From assembly GCF_036010325.1 (NCBI RefSeq), contig NZ_CP108549.1, forward strand, positions 8,742,001 through 8,806,000: DNA of 64,000 nucleotides, in the 5' to 3' direction. The position numbers and the translations under genes are program-made. This DNA is from Streptomyces sp. NBC_01210. Lineage in GTDB: Bacteria; Actinomycetota; Actinomycetes; Streptomycetales; Streptomycetaceae. The notes under the pieces were generated by a model, which had not been told where the DNA came from, searched no databases, and saw only the letters and a program-made list of their open reading frames with translations. The stretch's first letter is position 1; each line of letters begins with the position of its first letter. Positions 26,223 through 35,925 of this stretch are shown here, in pieces.

Positions 26223-28655
26223 TCAGCTCCCGGAGAGGGACTGCTCGGCCCAGATGGTCTTGCCGATGGGGAGATGCCGGGTGCCCCAGCGCTGGGCGAG
26301 CTGGGCGACCAGCAGCAAGCCCCGCCCTCCTTCGTCGAAGGTCCGGGCACGCCGCAGATGCGGGGCGGTATTGCTCGAGTCGAAGACCTCGCAGATCAGG
26401 GTGCTGTCCTCGTGGATCAGCCGTAGCTGGATGGGCGGCCGGCCGTAACGGATGGCATTGGTGACCAGTTCGCTGACCATCAGTTCGGTGATGAAGACGG
26501 CGTCGTCCAGTCCCCAGGCAGCCAGTTGGTCAGTGGCGTTCTTGCGGGCCTGGGCGACGATGGCGGGGTCGGAGGCCAGGTCCCAGGCGGCGACCCGGTC
26601 GGCGTGGAGGACCCGGGTGCGGGCGATGAGCAGGGCGATGTCGTCATCGGGGCGATGGGTCAGCATGGCCGTCAGGACCCTGTCGCAGACCGTGTCCAGC
26701 GTCGGGGCGGGGTGAGCGAGGGCTGCGAACATCTTGTCCAGGGCTTCGTCGATGTCGTGGTGGCGGGGTTCGAGCAGGCCGTCGGTGTAAAGGGCGATGA
26801 GGCTGCCCTCGGGCAGTTCGGTCTCCATGGTCTCGAAGGGCAGGCCGCCCAGGCCCAGCGGCGGGCCGGCCGGGACGTCGAGGAAGTAGACGGCGCCGTC
26901 CGGGGTGACCACGGCGGGCGGGGGGTGGCCGGCCCGGGCGAGGGTGCATCGGCGGGAGACCGGGTCGTAGACCGCGTACAGGCAGGTGGTGCCGATGCCT
27001 CCGGCGGTTTCGGCGGCGCCTTCCGTGCCGCCCTCGTCGGCGGACAGGTGGATGACGAGGTCGTCGAGGTGGGTGAGCAGCTCGTCGGGCGGCAGCTCGA
27101 CGTCGGCCAGGGTGCGCACCGCGGTGCGCAGCCGGCCCATGGTGGCGGAGGCGCGGATGCCGTGGCCGACCACATCGCCCACGACGAGGGCCACCCGCGC
27201 GCCGGACAACGGGATCACGTCGAACCAGTCGCCGCCCACGCCGGCCTGGGTACCGGCGGGCAGGTAGCGGGAGGCGATCTCGAGTGCCGCCTGGTCGGGC
27301 AGCGTATGCGGGAGCAGGCTGCGCTGCAGGGTCATGGTGGTGGTGCGCTCGCGGGTGTACCGGCGGGCGTTGTGGATGCTGACCGCCGCTCTGGCTGTGA
27401 GCTCCTCGGCCAGCACCAGGTCGTCCGCTTCGAAGGGCTCCCGGCGCTGGTGACGACTGAAGAAGGCCACGCCGAGCGTGATGCCGCGGGTACGCATTGG
27501 CACCACCATTACCGAGCGTGTGCCCACCTCGCGGATCCAGGCGGCTCCGGGGTCCTGGGCCGCCCACCGGGCGATGGCGGGGTCGGTCACCTCGTACAGG
27601 GCGCTACGGCCTTGGGCCAAGCACTCGGCCACCGGTGAGAGCGCCGGGTAGGTGGCCGTCTCGCCCACCGCGGCCAGGGACTCCGGGCTCCCTTCGAGGG
27701 CCGACCGCACGGCGGTGCGGCACATGGCGATGGGCCCTGCCGGAGGGGCGGAGGGTGGCTGGTCGCCGTGCTGGGGCAGGTCGAGCAGGTCGACGGCTGC
27801 GAAGTCCGCGAGCCGGGGGACGGCGACGTCGGCCAGTTCCTGCGCGGTGCGTGCGATGTCCAGGGTCGTGCCGATGCGGGCGCCGGCGTCGTTCAGCAGG
27901 AGCATCTGCTGCCGGGCGACGTACTCCCCGGACCTGAAGTGCGCCGCCAGGCACACGGCGCGCACCCGGCCGTCCGGGTCCTTCAGCGGGGCGAGGGAGG
28001 TCGACCAGCCGCGATCCGGGCTGACACCCGTGGGGCGGATGTAGGCCTCCACGTACTGCGGCTCGCCGGTCTCCAGCGCCAGGCGCATCTTGTTCTCGGC
28101 CTCGTCGCTCACGGGATGCGGCGCGATTTCCGGCAGGTGCAGCCCGAGCATCTCGGCCTCCGTGAGGGAAAGCGCGCGCTCCATGCCGGTGTTCGCCCGT
28201 ACCAGCCGCAGGTCCGCATCGAAGATCGCCAGGATGTCGGGGGACTGGGTGAACGTCCATTCCCTCAGCGCTTCGCTCCCCGGCGTGCGGGGCTTGCCCA
28301 CCACGCCGGACACCACGAGCCAGCCGGTGACCGGGCCGTCCGTCGTCCGGCGATGCGCGAGCAGTCCCAGCTCCAGCCGGTGGCCGTCCCGGTGCCGCAG
28401 CGCCACGGTGCCGCTCCACCTCTCCCGCCGGGCCGCATCCCGCCGGGCAGTCTCGCCGACGTCATCGGCGAGCAGCCGGGTGGCGGTCTGCCCCACGACC
28501 TCCGAGGGCACGTAGCCGAGCAGACGCTGGGCACCCTCGCTCCACCCCGTCACGATGCCCTGCTCATTGACGGTGGCCGTGGCCGTGTATGCCGACTCGG
28601 GGGAGGCGTCCGACTCGTCCGGCCGCTCACCAGGAGGGGTGGGAAGTCGCTCCAT
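26223..28655 (-). CDS. PAS-PAS-GAF-PP2C-HATPase regulatory protein
   Basis: 810 residues with a complete partner-switching layout. PAS at about 22-120, second PAS at 130-245 (TQSPDILAIFDADLRLVRAN), GAF at about 265-430 (GTRSVMVVPMRTRGITLGVA), SpoIIE PP2C at 450-670 (GGDWFDV, VVGDVVGHG, LYTDGLLEPRH, PDDDIALL), and a C-terminal RsbW-like HATPase_c at 690-805 (ELMVSELVTNAIRYG, FDEGGRGLLLVAQLAQRWG). Phosphatase and anti-sigma kinase modules on one chain let it both phosphorylate and dephosphorylate an anti-anti-sigma factor. No antagonist gene adjoins it, so the target is unknown. Convergent with Asn-Gly gene 2. Confidence 0.92.
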   Translation of the reverse strand: MERLPTPPGERPDESDASPESAYTATATVNEQGIVTGWSEGAQRLLGYVPSEVVGQTATRLLADDVGETARRDAARRERWSGTVALRHRDGHRLELGLLAHRRTTDGPVTGWLVVSGVVGKPRTPGSEALREWTFTQSPDILAIFDADLRLVRANTGMERALSLTEAEMLGLHLPEIAPHPVSDEAENKMRLALETGEPQYVEAYIRPTGVSPDRGWSTSLAPLKDPDGRVRAVCLAAHFRSGEYVARQQMLLLNDAGARIGTTLDIARTAQELADVAVPRLADFAAVDLLDLPQHGDQPPSAPPAGPIAMCRTAVRSALEGSPESLAAVGETATYPALSPVAECLAQGRSALYEVTDPAIARWAAQDPGAAWIREVGTRSVMVVPMRTRGITLGVAFFSRHQRREPFEADDLVLAEELTARAAVSIHNARRYTRERTTTMTLQRSLLPHTLPDQAALEIASRYLPAGTQAGVGGDWFDVIPLSGARVALVVGDVVGHGIRASATMGRLRTAVRTLADVELPPDELLTHLDDLVIHLSADEGGTEGAAETAGGIGTTCLYAVYDPVSRRCTLARAGHPPPAVVTPDGAVYFLDVPAGPPLGLGGLPFETMETELPEGSLIALYTDGLLEPRHHDIDEALDKMFAALAHPAPTLDTVCDRVLTAMLTHRPDDDIALLIARTRVLHADRVAAWDLASDPAIVAQARKNATDQLAAWGLDDAVFITELMVSELVTNAIRYGRPPIQLRLIHEDSTLICEVFDSSNTAPHLRRARTFDEGGRGLLLVAQLAQRWGTRHLPIGKTIWAEQSLSGS

Positions 28656-29048
28656 CGCCGCTCATCTCGCCCTTCGGGAACCTGCACGGCCGGGGCCCTC
28701 CTGACAAGCATGATCCTGAGGGGCACGGAGCACCAATCCAGCGCTGTCGCGAGGGCCGTGCCCCAGGCCCCCGGCCGTCGGTAATGCCAGAGGAGGCGAC
28801 CGGCGGTTCAAATGCCGGCCCCGCCCGCCCCCGCCGTCGGAGGCGGAAAAGGGGTCTTCGGAAAGTGATCGTGCATGGCACGCCTGTGGGCGTGCCCTGT
28901 GACAGGCCTGTGACAGTCGGCGGACACCGTCATGAAGTTGCCCGGACATGCTTTTTGAAAGCGGACAAATAGCCGTATTCAGGCATATGTCCCCTGCTTC
29001 CGAGGGTGTGAGCAGTGATGACCGAGCCGATCCGTCGGAGGAAATCCC

Positions 29049-29279
29049 ATGAGCCTCACACTCGCCACGCCGTCCATCGAAGCCCCCGCACCTACGCTGG
29101 CCCCGCGTGAGCGGGAGACGCTGCGACATATCGCCGCAGGGCGCACCTACCTGCAAACGGCCCGCCACATGGGGCTCTCCAAGCACACGGTCGACGCCTA
29201 TCTCCGCCGTATCCGGGCCAAGCTCAACATCAACAGCACGGCGGAACTCACCCGACTGGCCATCTCCCTGGGACTGTGA
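29049..29279 (+). CDS. Orphan LuxR-type HTH protein
   Basis: 76 residues, little more than a GerE/LuxR DNA-binding domain: LAPRERETLRHIAAGRTYLQ, TARHMGLSKHTVDAYLRRIR and AKLNINSTAELTRLAISLGL. The wing and recognition helix (SKHTVDAYLRRIRAKL) are intact, and there is no receiver or sensor domain. GGAGG ends 8 bases before the ATG. Such short LuxR proteins either act constitutively or depend on a partner. Its end overlaps the decayed 3' end of the minus-strand membrane protein. Confidence 0.85.
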   Translation: MSLTLATPSIEAPAPTLAPRERETLRHIAAGRTYLQTARHMGLSKHTVDAYLRRIRAKLNINSTAELTRLAISLGL

Positions 29280-30247
29280 CGCCCGGCTGCCTGAGCAGGA
29301 ATCCGCCAAGAAGGCGACCCGGCGCCCGTGCTCGTCCCCGGCACACGCCGCGCTGCACGACCGCTGCTTACTGGGCCTGCCACCACAGCGCAGAGATGCA
29401 CCGCCACCGCGACGGTGGGGTTCTCCGGCGGCGTGACATCGGCCGGATCCGTCATCGCTACATACAGCATGAGGGGCAGCTTCCAGGCGCTCCACGCGAA
29501 CAGTGAGCCCGACCCCACCCACCCGAACGCCAGTAGGAGCCAGCGCGGCAACCGGGCAGGACGTGCCGCGGTGACCATCCAGATGGCGGCGGCTCCGGCG
29601 AGTCCCCAGAACCCCCAAACAGCTGCCAACACGTACCCGTCGGTGTTCCGCTCGGCCGGGTGGGCAATTCCCAACGTGCCGCCGACCGCCCAGTAGATCC
29701 AGACCAGTCCGACCGCGGCACCGACGACAGCCGCCCACGGCGGCGCCGTACGCGGACCGTCACCGACGCGCCCGATGAACGCATCCGGCCAGCGGTGCCG
29801 CAGATACACCGGGACCGCAAGAGCCAACCCCAGCCCCATCCCCACGAAGCTGAACTGGACCAGCACCCCCTCCCAGACCGGCATGGCCGGATCGTCGCCG
29901 CCCCCGCCCTCCTGCGAGCCGCCGCCCCGGAGCGCACTGAACAGAACGAAAGGCAGCACCGAGACGAGGAACCCCGATCCCACCCAGGAACAGAACGCGA
30001 CCAGCACCCCCGGTATCCGCATCCCCCACGGCCGCACCAAAGCGAGCGCCAGAGCGATCCCGATCACTGCCATACCAACCGTGACGGTGTTGAGCACCAC
30101 CCACTCCGCCAAGCCGAACCCATCACCGATCGGCAGCACGCCCATCAGCGCGCCGACCACCCACGAGACTTTGATCAGCAAGTACGGCGACAACGCCAGA
30201 GCCGCCCCATACGCCGCGCTCCGCCCGACCCGATCCCAGCGCTCCAC
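29198..30247 (-). CDS. Polytopic membrane protein
   Basis: About 349 residues with some eight hydrophobic segments (for example SAAYGAALALSPYLLIKVSW, VLNTVTVGMAVIGIALALAL, SFVGMGLGLALAVPVYL, AAVVGAAVGLVWIYWAVGG, LAAVWGFWGLAGAAAIWMV). No transporter motif is recognised; likely a Streptomyces DUF membrane protein. GTG 30247 is preferred, since GGGGAG lies 5 bases before it. The C-terminus after VAVAVHLCAVVAG turns into Arg/Ser-rich shadow-like sequence and overlaps the LuxR gene, so a frameshift or lost stop is likely there. Confidence 0.65.
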   Translation of the reverse strand: MERWDRVGRSAAYGAALALSPYLLIKVSWVVGALMGVLPIGDGFGLAEWVVLNTVTVGMAVIGIALALALVRPWGMRIPGVLVAFCSWVGSGFLVSVLPFVLFSALRGGGSQEGGGGDDPAMPVWEGVLVQFSFVGMGLGLALAVPVYLRHRWPDAFIGRVGDGPRTAPPWAAVVGAAVGLVWIYWAVGGTLGIAHPAERNTDGYVLAAVWGFWGLAGAAAIWMVTAARPARLPRWLLLAFGWVGSGSLFAWSAWKLPLMLYVAMTDPADVTPPENPTVAVAVHLCAVVAGPVSSGRAARRVPGTSTGAGSPSWRIPAQAAGRHSPREMASRVSSAVLLMLSLARIRRR

Positions 30248-30479
30248 CCGAACTCCCCTTCCATCAGCAGGAATCCCAGCCTCCGGCTCTACCCGCCCGG
30301 TCACATCCCCCGCCGGACGCATCCATCTCCCCCACCCGGGGGAGGCAACGGGTGGCACAGGCCAGTGAGGACCGGGACAGGACACCCACGTCCCGTGCGA
30401 GGGACAACCGGCACATCGTCAGCTGGGCCTGTGCCGCTGGGTCTTTGCGATGCGTGAGGGCTTCACCGTGTCCGGGGGG

Positions 30480-30597
30480 CAGCTGCCCGGGATGCGGTGG
30501 TCAGCGACTGGGAGCCGAAGACGTCCTCGCCGTGCAGACCCTGCACTCAGTTGGTCCGGTAGATGGTCTCCAGGTACCGCTCACTGAGACGGGGGTG
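30480..30597 (-). pseudogene. Remnant of an sbnA-like gene 3' end
   Basis: About 118 bases closely match the last 35 codons of the intact sbnA gene at 34468. Translated on the minus strand it reads SERYLETIYRTN, stop, VQGLHGEDVFGSQSLTTAS, against ERYLETIYQSN-W-VQDLYGEDVLGSPTLTTAS in sbnA. The Trp codon has become TGA. The rest of the gene is gone. It indicates a second, lost copy of the diaminopropionate pathway or a partial duplication. Confidence 0.8.
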
Positions 30598-30656
30598 TGA
30601 AGCGGGCGATGGTGTGGTGCCACCGCGCCCGATCGCCGTCCTGGCAAGATAGCGGC

Positions 30657-31010
30657 ATGGAACGTGTGCTTGGAATCGGTGGATACTTCATGCGAGCCGC
30701 CGACCCGGCGGCCCTGAGCGAGTGGTATCGCGATTGCCTGGGCCTGGACGCCGATGAGTTGGGCCTGTGGCGTCAGGGAGCCGGGCTGACGGTGTTCGCG
30801 ACGTTCGAGTCCGAGACCGACTACTTCGGGTCGCGCGCCCAGCAGACCATGCTCAACTTCCGGGTCCGCGACCTGGATGCGATGCTCGCCCAATTGCGCG
30901 CCAAGGGAGCGGACGTGGCAAAAGAGACGCAGGACATGGAGGGTGTCGGTCGATTCGGCTGGGTCACCGATCCTGAGGGCAATCGGGTCGAGCTGTGGCA
31001 GCCCGCCTGA
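30657..31010 (+). CDS. VOC-superfamily (glyoxalase-like) protein
   Basis: 117 residues. Single VOC unit: VLGIGGYFMRAADPAALSEW, YRDCLGLDADELGLW, TMLNFRVRDLDAMLAQLRAK, then FGWVTDPEGNRVELWQP with the C-terminal Glu metal ligand. The first metal position carries Gly/Tyr rather than His, so enzyme activity is uncertain and a binding or resistance role is possible. Monocistronic. Confidence 0.85.
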   Translation: MERVLGIGGYFMRAADPAALSEWYRDCLGLDADELGLWRQGAGLTVFATFESETDYFGSRAQQTMLNFRVRDLDAMLAQLRAKGADVAKETQDMEGVGRFGWVTDPEGNRVELWQPA

Positions 31011-31091
31011 CCGCGTCTTCACGCAGGCGGTGACGTGCTGGTGGCCCACTAGGTTGTCGAGGTGTGAACCTCGGTCAGGGCCGGCGCGGCC

Positions 31092-31719
31092 ATGTCCCAT
31101 TACGCCTTCAGCGGGCTGTCACGGGGACACCTTGGCGAGCTTGTCACCGAACTCGCGCCGCGGTGGGAGGCACGATGCGAGTCCGGGCGCCGCCAGCGGC
31201 GCCGCGGCGACCGGCGGCGCCAGGCCGGCGCCGGGCCAAAATGCGAGTTGGTGTTCACCGACCGACTGCTGGTCACCCTGGTCCACTTGCGCACCGGTTT
31301 GACCCACGAGGCCCTCGGCGTGATCCTCAGGTCGGGTCCTCCACGATCGGCCGGGTATCGGCGAGATCAGGCCGCTGCTGGCCGAACGCGGGTTCGCCGT
31401 CCCGCAACGACCAGGCCTGCGCCTGCGTACCCTGGGCTACGTGTTCGCCTACGCCGAGGCCGAAAACGTCACACTGCGCATCGACGGCACCCAAACCCAG
31501 GTCCGTCGGCCAAAGGCCGGACGCCCCGGACGGGCCGCCTTCGTCTCCGGCAAGCGCAAGCAGAACACGATCAAGACCACCACCATCAGCGACGGCCAAG
31601 GTCGCACCCTGTGGTGCGGGGCGGTGCGGCCGGGCCGGACGCACTACCGGACTGCGATGCGCACCGAGGGCATCGCTGAACAGCTCCGGCTCTGCCCACG
31701 CGTGAAAGCCGAGGTCGAA
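31092..31719 (+). pseudogene. IS5-family (IS112-like) transposase remnant
   Basis: Frame one gives the helix-turn-helix part (CELVFTDRLLVTLVHLRTGL, THEALGVIL). After a frameshift near 31335 another frame gives GEIRPLLAERGFAVPQRPGL and FAYAEAENVTLRIDGTQTQV with the first catalytic Asp, followed by KQNTIKTTTISDGQGRTLWC. The homology stops at about RVKAEVE, before the second Asp and Glu, so the element is truncated and inactive. Confidence 0.8.
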
Positions 31720-31851
31720 ACGCCCGGCCCCAATTGCGGGGGAAGGTCGTACGCTCCCCTCCGCACTGCTCGCCCGCCTGTGACCGGCTTGTTACTGGAA
31801 GTGTGGCTTCCGTCACGGCCTGGCGTGGTCTAGTCCTGATCGACTTGGCGA

Positions 31852-32880
31852 ATGCGTAGCGACTCCCTCACCCTTCCCATCGTCGTCGCCGGCGTCCTGC
31901 TGCTCACGGCTTGCGGATCGCAGAAGGGAGATTCGCAGAGCGCCGACTTGACGCAGACGCAGGGGTCTGACACGCCGGATCTTCCCGGCAAGTCCTCCTG
32001 CGGGGCTCAGGCCTCCGACACGCCGGGCGCGCCCGGCACTTCGGCCCTGCCTGGAGACCCTTCCGGTCTGGAGAAGGACGGAGTAAAGATCATCGGCTCG
32101 AGCGGCGGCGCCCGTGCCTGCGCCGAGTTCAAGGTGACCAACCATGAGACCGAACCCTTCACCTACACGATCGCCTTCGAGTTCCTGTCGGATTCCGGAG
32201 AGGCGCTGACAAGTACGAAGCAGACAGTGCCGTCCGTCAAGCCCGGTCAGACCGTGAAGCGCACCGTCGCCATGGGCGGACTTCCCTCGGACCCACGCGG
32301 CAAGGTACGCGTGCAGATCGCCGAGGTGAGGAGCGTCCCCGCCGACGAAGCACCCTCCCAAGGGGGCCCCTGCCCGCCCTCGGGAGTGCGCGTGTACGCC
32401 GATGATGGCGATGCCGCCATGGGACTCCGCGTCGTGAGCCTCCACCTGGAGAACTGCGGCACCCGAACCACCCGGCTCAACGGCTACCCGCAGCTCCAGC
32501 TCCTCGACGAGGGCCACAAGCCCGTCAACAGCGTGAAGATCCTCCATGGCGGCAGCGCTGTCGCCACCGGCACCGGAGCCGACGGCGTGCCCCAGCCGCT
32601 GGTCTTGAAGCCCGGCGAGCGCGCCTACGCCGGTCTGGTCTGGCGCAACACCGTAGAAGCCGGTGTCGGCAATCCCGTGAACGCCCCCTACGTGAGGGTG
32701 TGGGAGAAGCCCGGTGCCGCCCCGGTGATGGTGATCCCGGAGCTCGACCTGGGCACGACGGGGAAGCTCGGTGTCGGTCCCTGGAAGAAGGACGAGACGA
32801 ATGGGCCGGTCACCGGCGGCGTGTCCGGCACGCAGTCGCCTGAACATCCATCCCTGTCCGCCGTCCCCGCACAACCGTGA
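31852..32880 (+). CDS. Lipoprotein with DUF4232-like domain
   Basis: 342 residues. Lipobox LLLTACGS (Cys about residue 20) followed by a Ser/Thr/Pro-rich linker, an Ig-like strand-rich segment (KVTNHETEPFTYTIAFEFLS, about 90-160), and a DUF4232 domain (about 175-315: GDAAMGLRVVSLHLENCGTR, LNGYPQLQLLDEGHKPV, LVLKPGERAYAGLVW). Members are extracytoplasmic proteins of unknown role. Monocistronic between IS debris. Confidence 0.8.
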   Translation: MRSDSLTLPIVVAGVLLLTACGSQKGDSQSADLTQTQGSDTPDLPGKSSCGAQASDTPGAPGTSALPGDPSGLEKDGVKIIGSSGGARACAEFKVTNHETEPFTYTIAFEFLSDSGEALTSTKQTVPSVKPGQTVKRTVAMGGLPSDPRGKVRVQIAEVRSVPADEAPSQGGPCPPSGVRVYADDGDAAMGLRVVSLHLENCGTRTTRLNGYPQLQLLDEGHKPVNSVKILHGGSAVATGTGADGVPQPLVLKPGERAYAGLVWRNTVEAGVGNPVNAPYVRVWEKPGAAPVMVIPELDLGTTGKLGVGPWKKDETNGPVTGGVSGTQSPEHPSLSAVPAQP

Positions 32881-33569
32881 AGGGCCCGCGACTGCCCGCG
32901 ACTACCTGCTCACGATGATGCTCGTGACCGCCGGGATCAAGGGGCGCGTAGTGTCGGCGCGCGCGGCGCGGTTCACCGCAAGACCATGGCGGTCGCGGTG
33001 AGTTCGGAGGCGAGGTGCACGGTGCCGAAGCCGCGTGGGACCGCGGCGTCAGCGCGGGCGGCAGGGACTCTGCGGGCGCGCCTATGGAACTGACTGCGTC
33101 CACGAGCAGGCTTGCTCAACCGCCGAGCCAGCACTGCTCCTTGGCCTCCTGAAGGCGGTCGATGAGGTTGGCGTGGATCTCCTGAAGGGGAGGCATCTGG
33201 GCTGGGTCCACGACAAGTAGGGGGCACAGATCGTCGCCCGCACCAGCGACGTCAAGGAGCCCTGAGACAAGGCCGATGGCCCCTCTGAAGAGGGCTCCCT
33301 GGGCACTTCGGCCTTGCGGCCTTCGCACCCAGCTTCGCCATGGGCTGCCACGGGTGCGCGGTCTGCTCAGGGGCCGCCGACCTTGACGGGGAGCTTCTGG
33401 CCGACGGCGGTCTTGGGGCCAGTGAAACCCGCGCTCTGGATCAGCACGAAGGTTCACAGCCAAGACCGCCGTCTCCGCCTGCCGAACTCCCGGCTGAGTG
33501 ACACCGTTCGGGACGCTTTTCGAGGTCAGACCGTACAGAACAAGCCCACGCGCTCATACCGAGAGTCGC
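32881..33569. other. 690-base region with a possible recombinase remnant
   Basis: No intact gene. On the minus strand at about 33116-33260 the frame reads LCPLLVVDPAQMPPLQEIHA, NLIDRLQEAKEQCWLGG, which resembles the C-terminal tail of some Streptomyces tyrosine recombinases or transposases ('REIHANL.DRL.EA...GWLGE'). I treat this as a weak match only. Confidence 0.35.
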
Positions 33570-34034
33570 TCAACACCAGCCGCTGCAGGCATTGGCGAAA
33601 CGCTTGAACGCGGCCTGGGTCCCCGGTCCCGGGTCCCCGTCGATCGCGCCGGTGTAGCCCCAGCTGTCCTTCAGCAGGCGTTGCAGCGCCTTGACCGTGC
33701 CGCTTCCGACGATTCCGTCGATCGCGCCGGTGTAGCCCCAGTACGCCCTGAGGTTGCGCTGGAACGCCTTCCAGCTATTGGTGCCAAGCTGCCCGTCAAG
33801 CGCGCCGGTGTATCCCCAGTTCGCCTTCAGCCAGCACTGGACGTTCTTGGCCTGCGCGGTACTCAGGCCGAGGTTGACCACCGCGAGCGGGACGACAGCC
33901 TCGGAGCTCGCCGCCGGCATCGAGGTCGGCGCGGACGCCGCGAAGCTGGCGCCCGCACTCGCCAGGCTCCCCGCGGCAATCCCGACGACGGCAGTGACAC
34001 TGACGACTGTCCTCGTTAAGACTTTCGGTCGCAT
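33570..34034 (-). CDS. Secreted peptidoglycan-binding protein with three tandem repeats
   Basis: 154 residues. Signal peptide about 1-33 (TVVSVTAVVGIAAGSLASAG, cleavage after SFAA). Three repeats of a PG_binding_1-like unit follow: WLKANWGYTGALDGQLGTNS, LRAYWGYTGAIDGIVGSGTV and LKDSWGYTGAIDGDPGPGTQ, each with the WGYTGA(I/L)DG core and a following A(F/L)QR-type helix. Two late cysteines (ACSGWC) and QCWLKA suggest disulphides. Likely a wall-binding secreted protein without a catalytic domain. GGGGGAA lies upstream of ATG 34034. Confidence 0.85.
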   Translation of the reverse strand: MRPKVLTRTVVSVTAVVGIAAGSLASAGASFAASAPTSMPAASSEAVVPLAVVNLGLSTAQAKNVQCWLKANWGYTGALDGQLGTNSWKAFQRNLRAYWGYTGAIDGIVGSGTVKALQRLLKDSWGYTGAIDGDPGPGTQAAFKRFANACSGWC

Positions 34035-34467
34035 TCGTAGTTCCCCCTTCGGGTCCAGGGCGGCACCTGGCGCGGCTGGCGCGCTCATCATCGGTCGAGT
34101 CGGTGTCACCCTCTCTTGGTGTGCGCAGAAGCGATCATGGTCGTGGTAGACCTGCCCGCGTCAGCGCGGTACGGACAGAAGCTATCGCTCGGCGAATTGG
34201 CTGTCGTCGCCCTCTGCGCTGACGTTCACTCATCCAGGAGTTGACATGCGTCTCCATAAGCTGCAGTAGCGGCAACGGATGTACAGCTCAGTCCGCAGCG
34301 AGAACTGGCCGATAAAGGCTGCCCGCCAGCTGATCACCGCTACCCATACCCAGCTCCGCCTCGCCCGCGCCCTCGCCGAAGACCTCCGCCGCCCCTGGGA
34401 GCGGCCACGGTCACCGCACCGGCTCACACCCGCCCGGGTGCGGCGCGGCACGGTTGCCGCAAGGGGG

Positions 34468-35454
34468 TCAGGCTGCCTGGGATGCCGTGGTCAGCGTCGG
34501 GGAGCCGAGGACGTCCTCGCCGTACAGGTCCTGCACCCAGTTGCTCTGGTAGATGGTCTCCAGATACCGCTCACCCAGATCCGGGGCGATGGCCACCGAG
34601 GTCAGCTCCCGTCCCTCCTGCCGGGCCAGCCAGTCCATCGCGCCGCTGACCACTGTGCCGGTGGAACCCCCGAACAGAAACCCACGCCTGGCCAGCTGGT
34701 GACAGGTCTGGATGGTGTCGGCCTCCGTCACGCACACCACATCGTCGACATAGGTCTCGTCCAGCAGCGGCGGGCGCCTGCTCGTGCCCAGGCCGGGAAT
34801 CATCCGTCGGCCCGGGGCGCCCCCGAAGGTCACCGAGCCCACGCTGTCGACGGCCACGATGCGCACCGGCCGGTGCCACTCGCGGAAGTAGCGCGCGCAG
34901 CCCATCAGGGTCCCGGTGGTGCCGGCTCCGACGAACAGCACGTCCAGGTCCGGGAACTGCCGGGCGATGGCCGGGGCGGTCGTGCGGTAGTGGGCCATGC
35001 CGTTGCTGGGGTTGGTGTACTGGTTGAGCCACACATAGCGGTCGTCGGAGGCGCACAGAGCGCGGACGTGGTCGATGCGCGCGCCGAGGAAGCCGACGGC
35101 CGGGTCGGCCTCGGTGATGACGTGGACCTGGCTGCCCAGGGCCTCCATCATCAACCTGGTCGCCAGGTTGCAGCGGGAGTCGGTCACACACAGGAACCGG
35201 TAGCCCTTGCTGGCTGCGATCATGCTCAGGGCCACACCCAGGTTGCCCGAGGACGACTCGACCAGGACCGAGTCCGGGGTCAGCAGGCCGTCGCGTTCGG
35301 CGGCCTCGACCATCTCGGTGGCGGCCTTGAGCTTGATCGAGCCGGCGAAATTGAAGCCCTCGCACTTGAGGAACAGCGGGTGCCCGAAAATCCCCTCAAG
35401 GTCGACGTAGAGCTCGTCCTCGTTGAAGTCCTGCGGAACGGATATGACGGGCAT
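34468..35454 (-). CDS. sbnA: 2,3-diaminopropionate biosynthesis protein SbnA (PLP-dependent, cysteine synthase fold)
   Basis: 328 residues, fold type II PLP enzyme. PLP lysine in FNFAGSIKLKAAT, phosphate-binding SSSGNLGVALSMIA, glycine loop VGAGTTGTLMGCARYF and FGGSTGTVVSGAM. SbnA joins O-phospho-L-serine and L-glutamate to N-(1-amino-1-carboxyl-2-ethyl)-glutamate (ACEGA). The partner SbnB is encoded at 42212, on the far side of the synthetase genes and on the opposite strand. The promoter region carries copy C of the shared palindrome. The C-terminus is duplicated as a remnant at 30480. Function prediction is firm because both Sbn partners are present. Confidence 0.92.
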   Translation of the reverse strand: MPVISVPQDFNEDELYVDLEGIFGHPLFLKCEGFNFAGSIKLKAATEMVEAAERDGLLTPDSVLVESSSGNLGVALSMIAASKGYRFLCVTDSRCNLATRLMMEALGSQVHVITEADPAVGFLGARIDHVRALCASDDRYVWLNQYTNPSNGMAHYRTTAPAIARQFPDLDVLFVGAGTTGTLMGCARYFREWHRPVRIVAVDSVGSVTFGGAPGRRMIPGLGTSRRPPLLDETYVDDVVCVTEADTIQTCHQLARRGFLFGGSTGTVVSGAMDWLARQEGRELTSVAIAPDLGERYLETIYQSNWVQDLYGEDVLGSPTLTTASQAA

Positions 35455-35581
35455 GATCGCCTCCTAACTGTGGCGGAGCGCCGCATGCCGCTCATCCGTC
35501 TCGGCGCGGCTCAGGGAAGAATTCGCCGGCGAGATGTCATCCGCCGGAACACCTCCAGTACGCCTGAATCGGAGCGGTCCT

Positions 35582-35609
35582 GTCATGCCACCGAAATTCG
35601 GGACTTGAC
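35582..35609 (-). promoter_or_regulatory. Shared 28-bp palindrome, copy C (upstream of sbnA)
   Basis: Minus strand: GTCAAGTCCC, GAATTTCG, GTGGCATGAC, then 21 bases to TACTGGAG (35560-35553). Start of sbnA about 130 bases beyond. Divergent to copy D, 316 bases away, so the sbnA and synthetase promoters form a matched pair. Confidence 0.75.
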
Positions 35610-35925
35610 ACGCACACCCGCTCGTGAACAGGCGGCTTTGGTCGTGCTTGGGTCGGGGGTGAACGATCGCCGGCGCCGGGTCATCTGCGCTTCCGGTTGG
35701 CCGTGGCTACAGCTGTGTCCGGCCTGCCGTGGCCTTCCTGCCGGTGTACTCCGGCCCGGCAGATGCCCGGGCCAGAGGGGCGGTCAGCGTTATCGCTGGG
35801 CGATTGTCGCGCGGATGAGACGGCTGCCCCTGTACGCGGTCGTAAGCCAGGCGACGCACCGGAACGCAAGGAAACACAAGGCGAAGGCCGCCGGCAGCGG
35901 CCGGCTACCAAGGCCGGTTTGCTGC

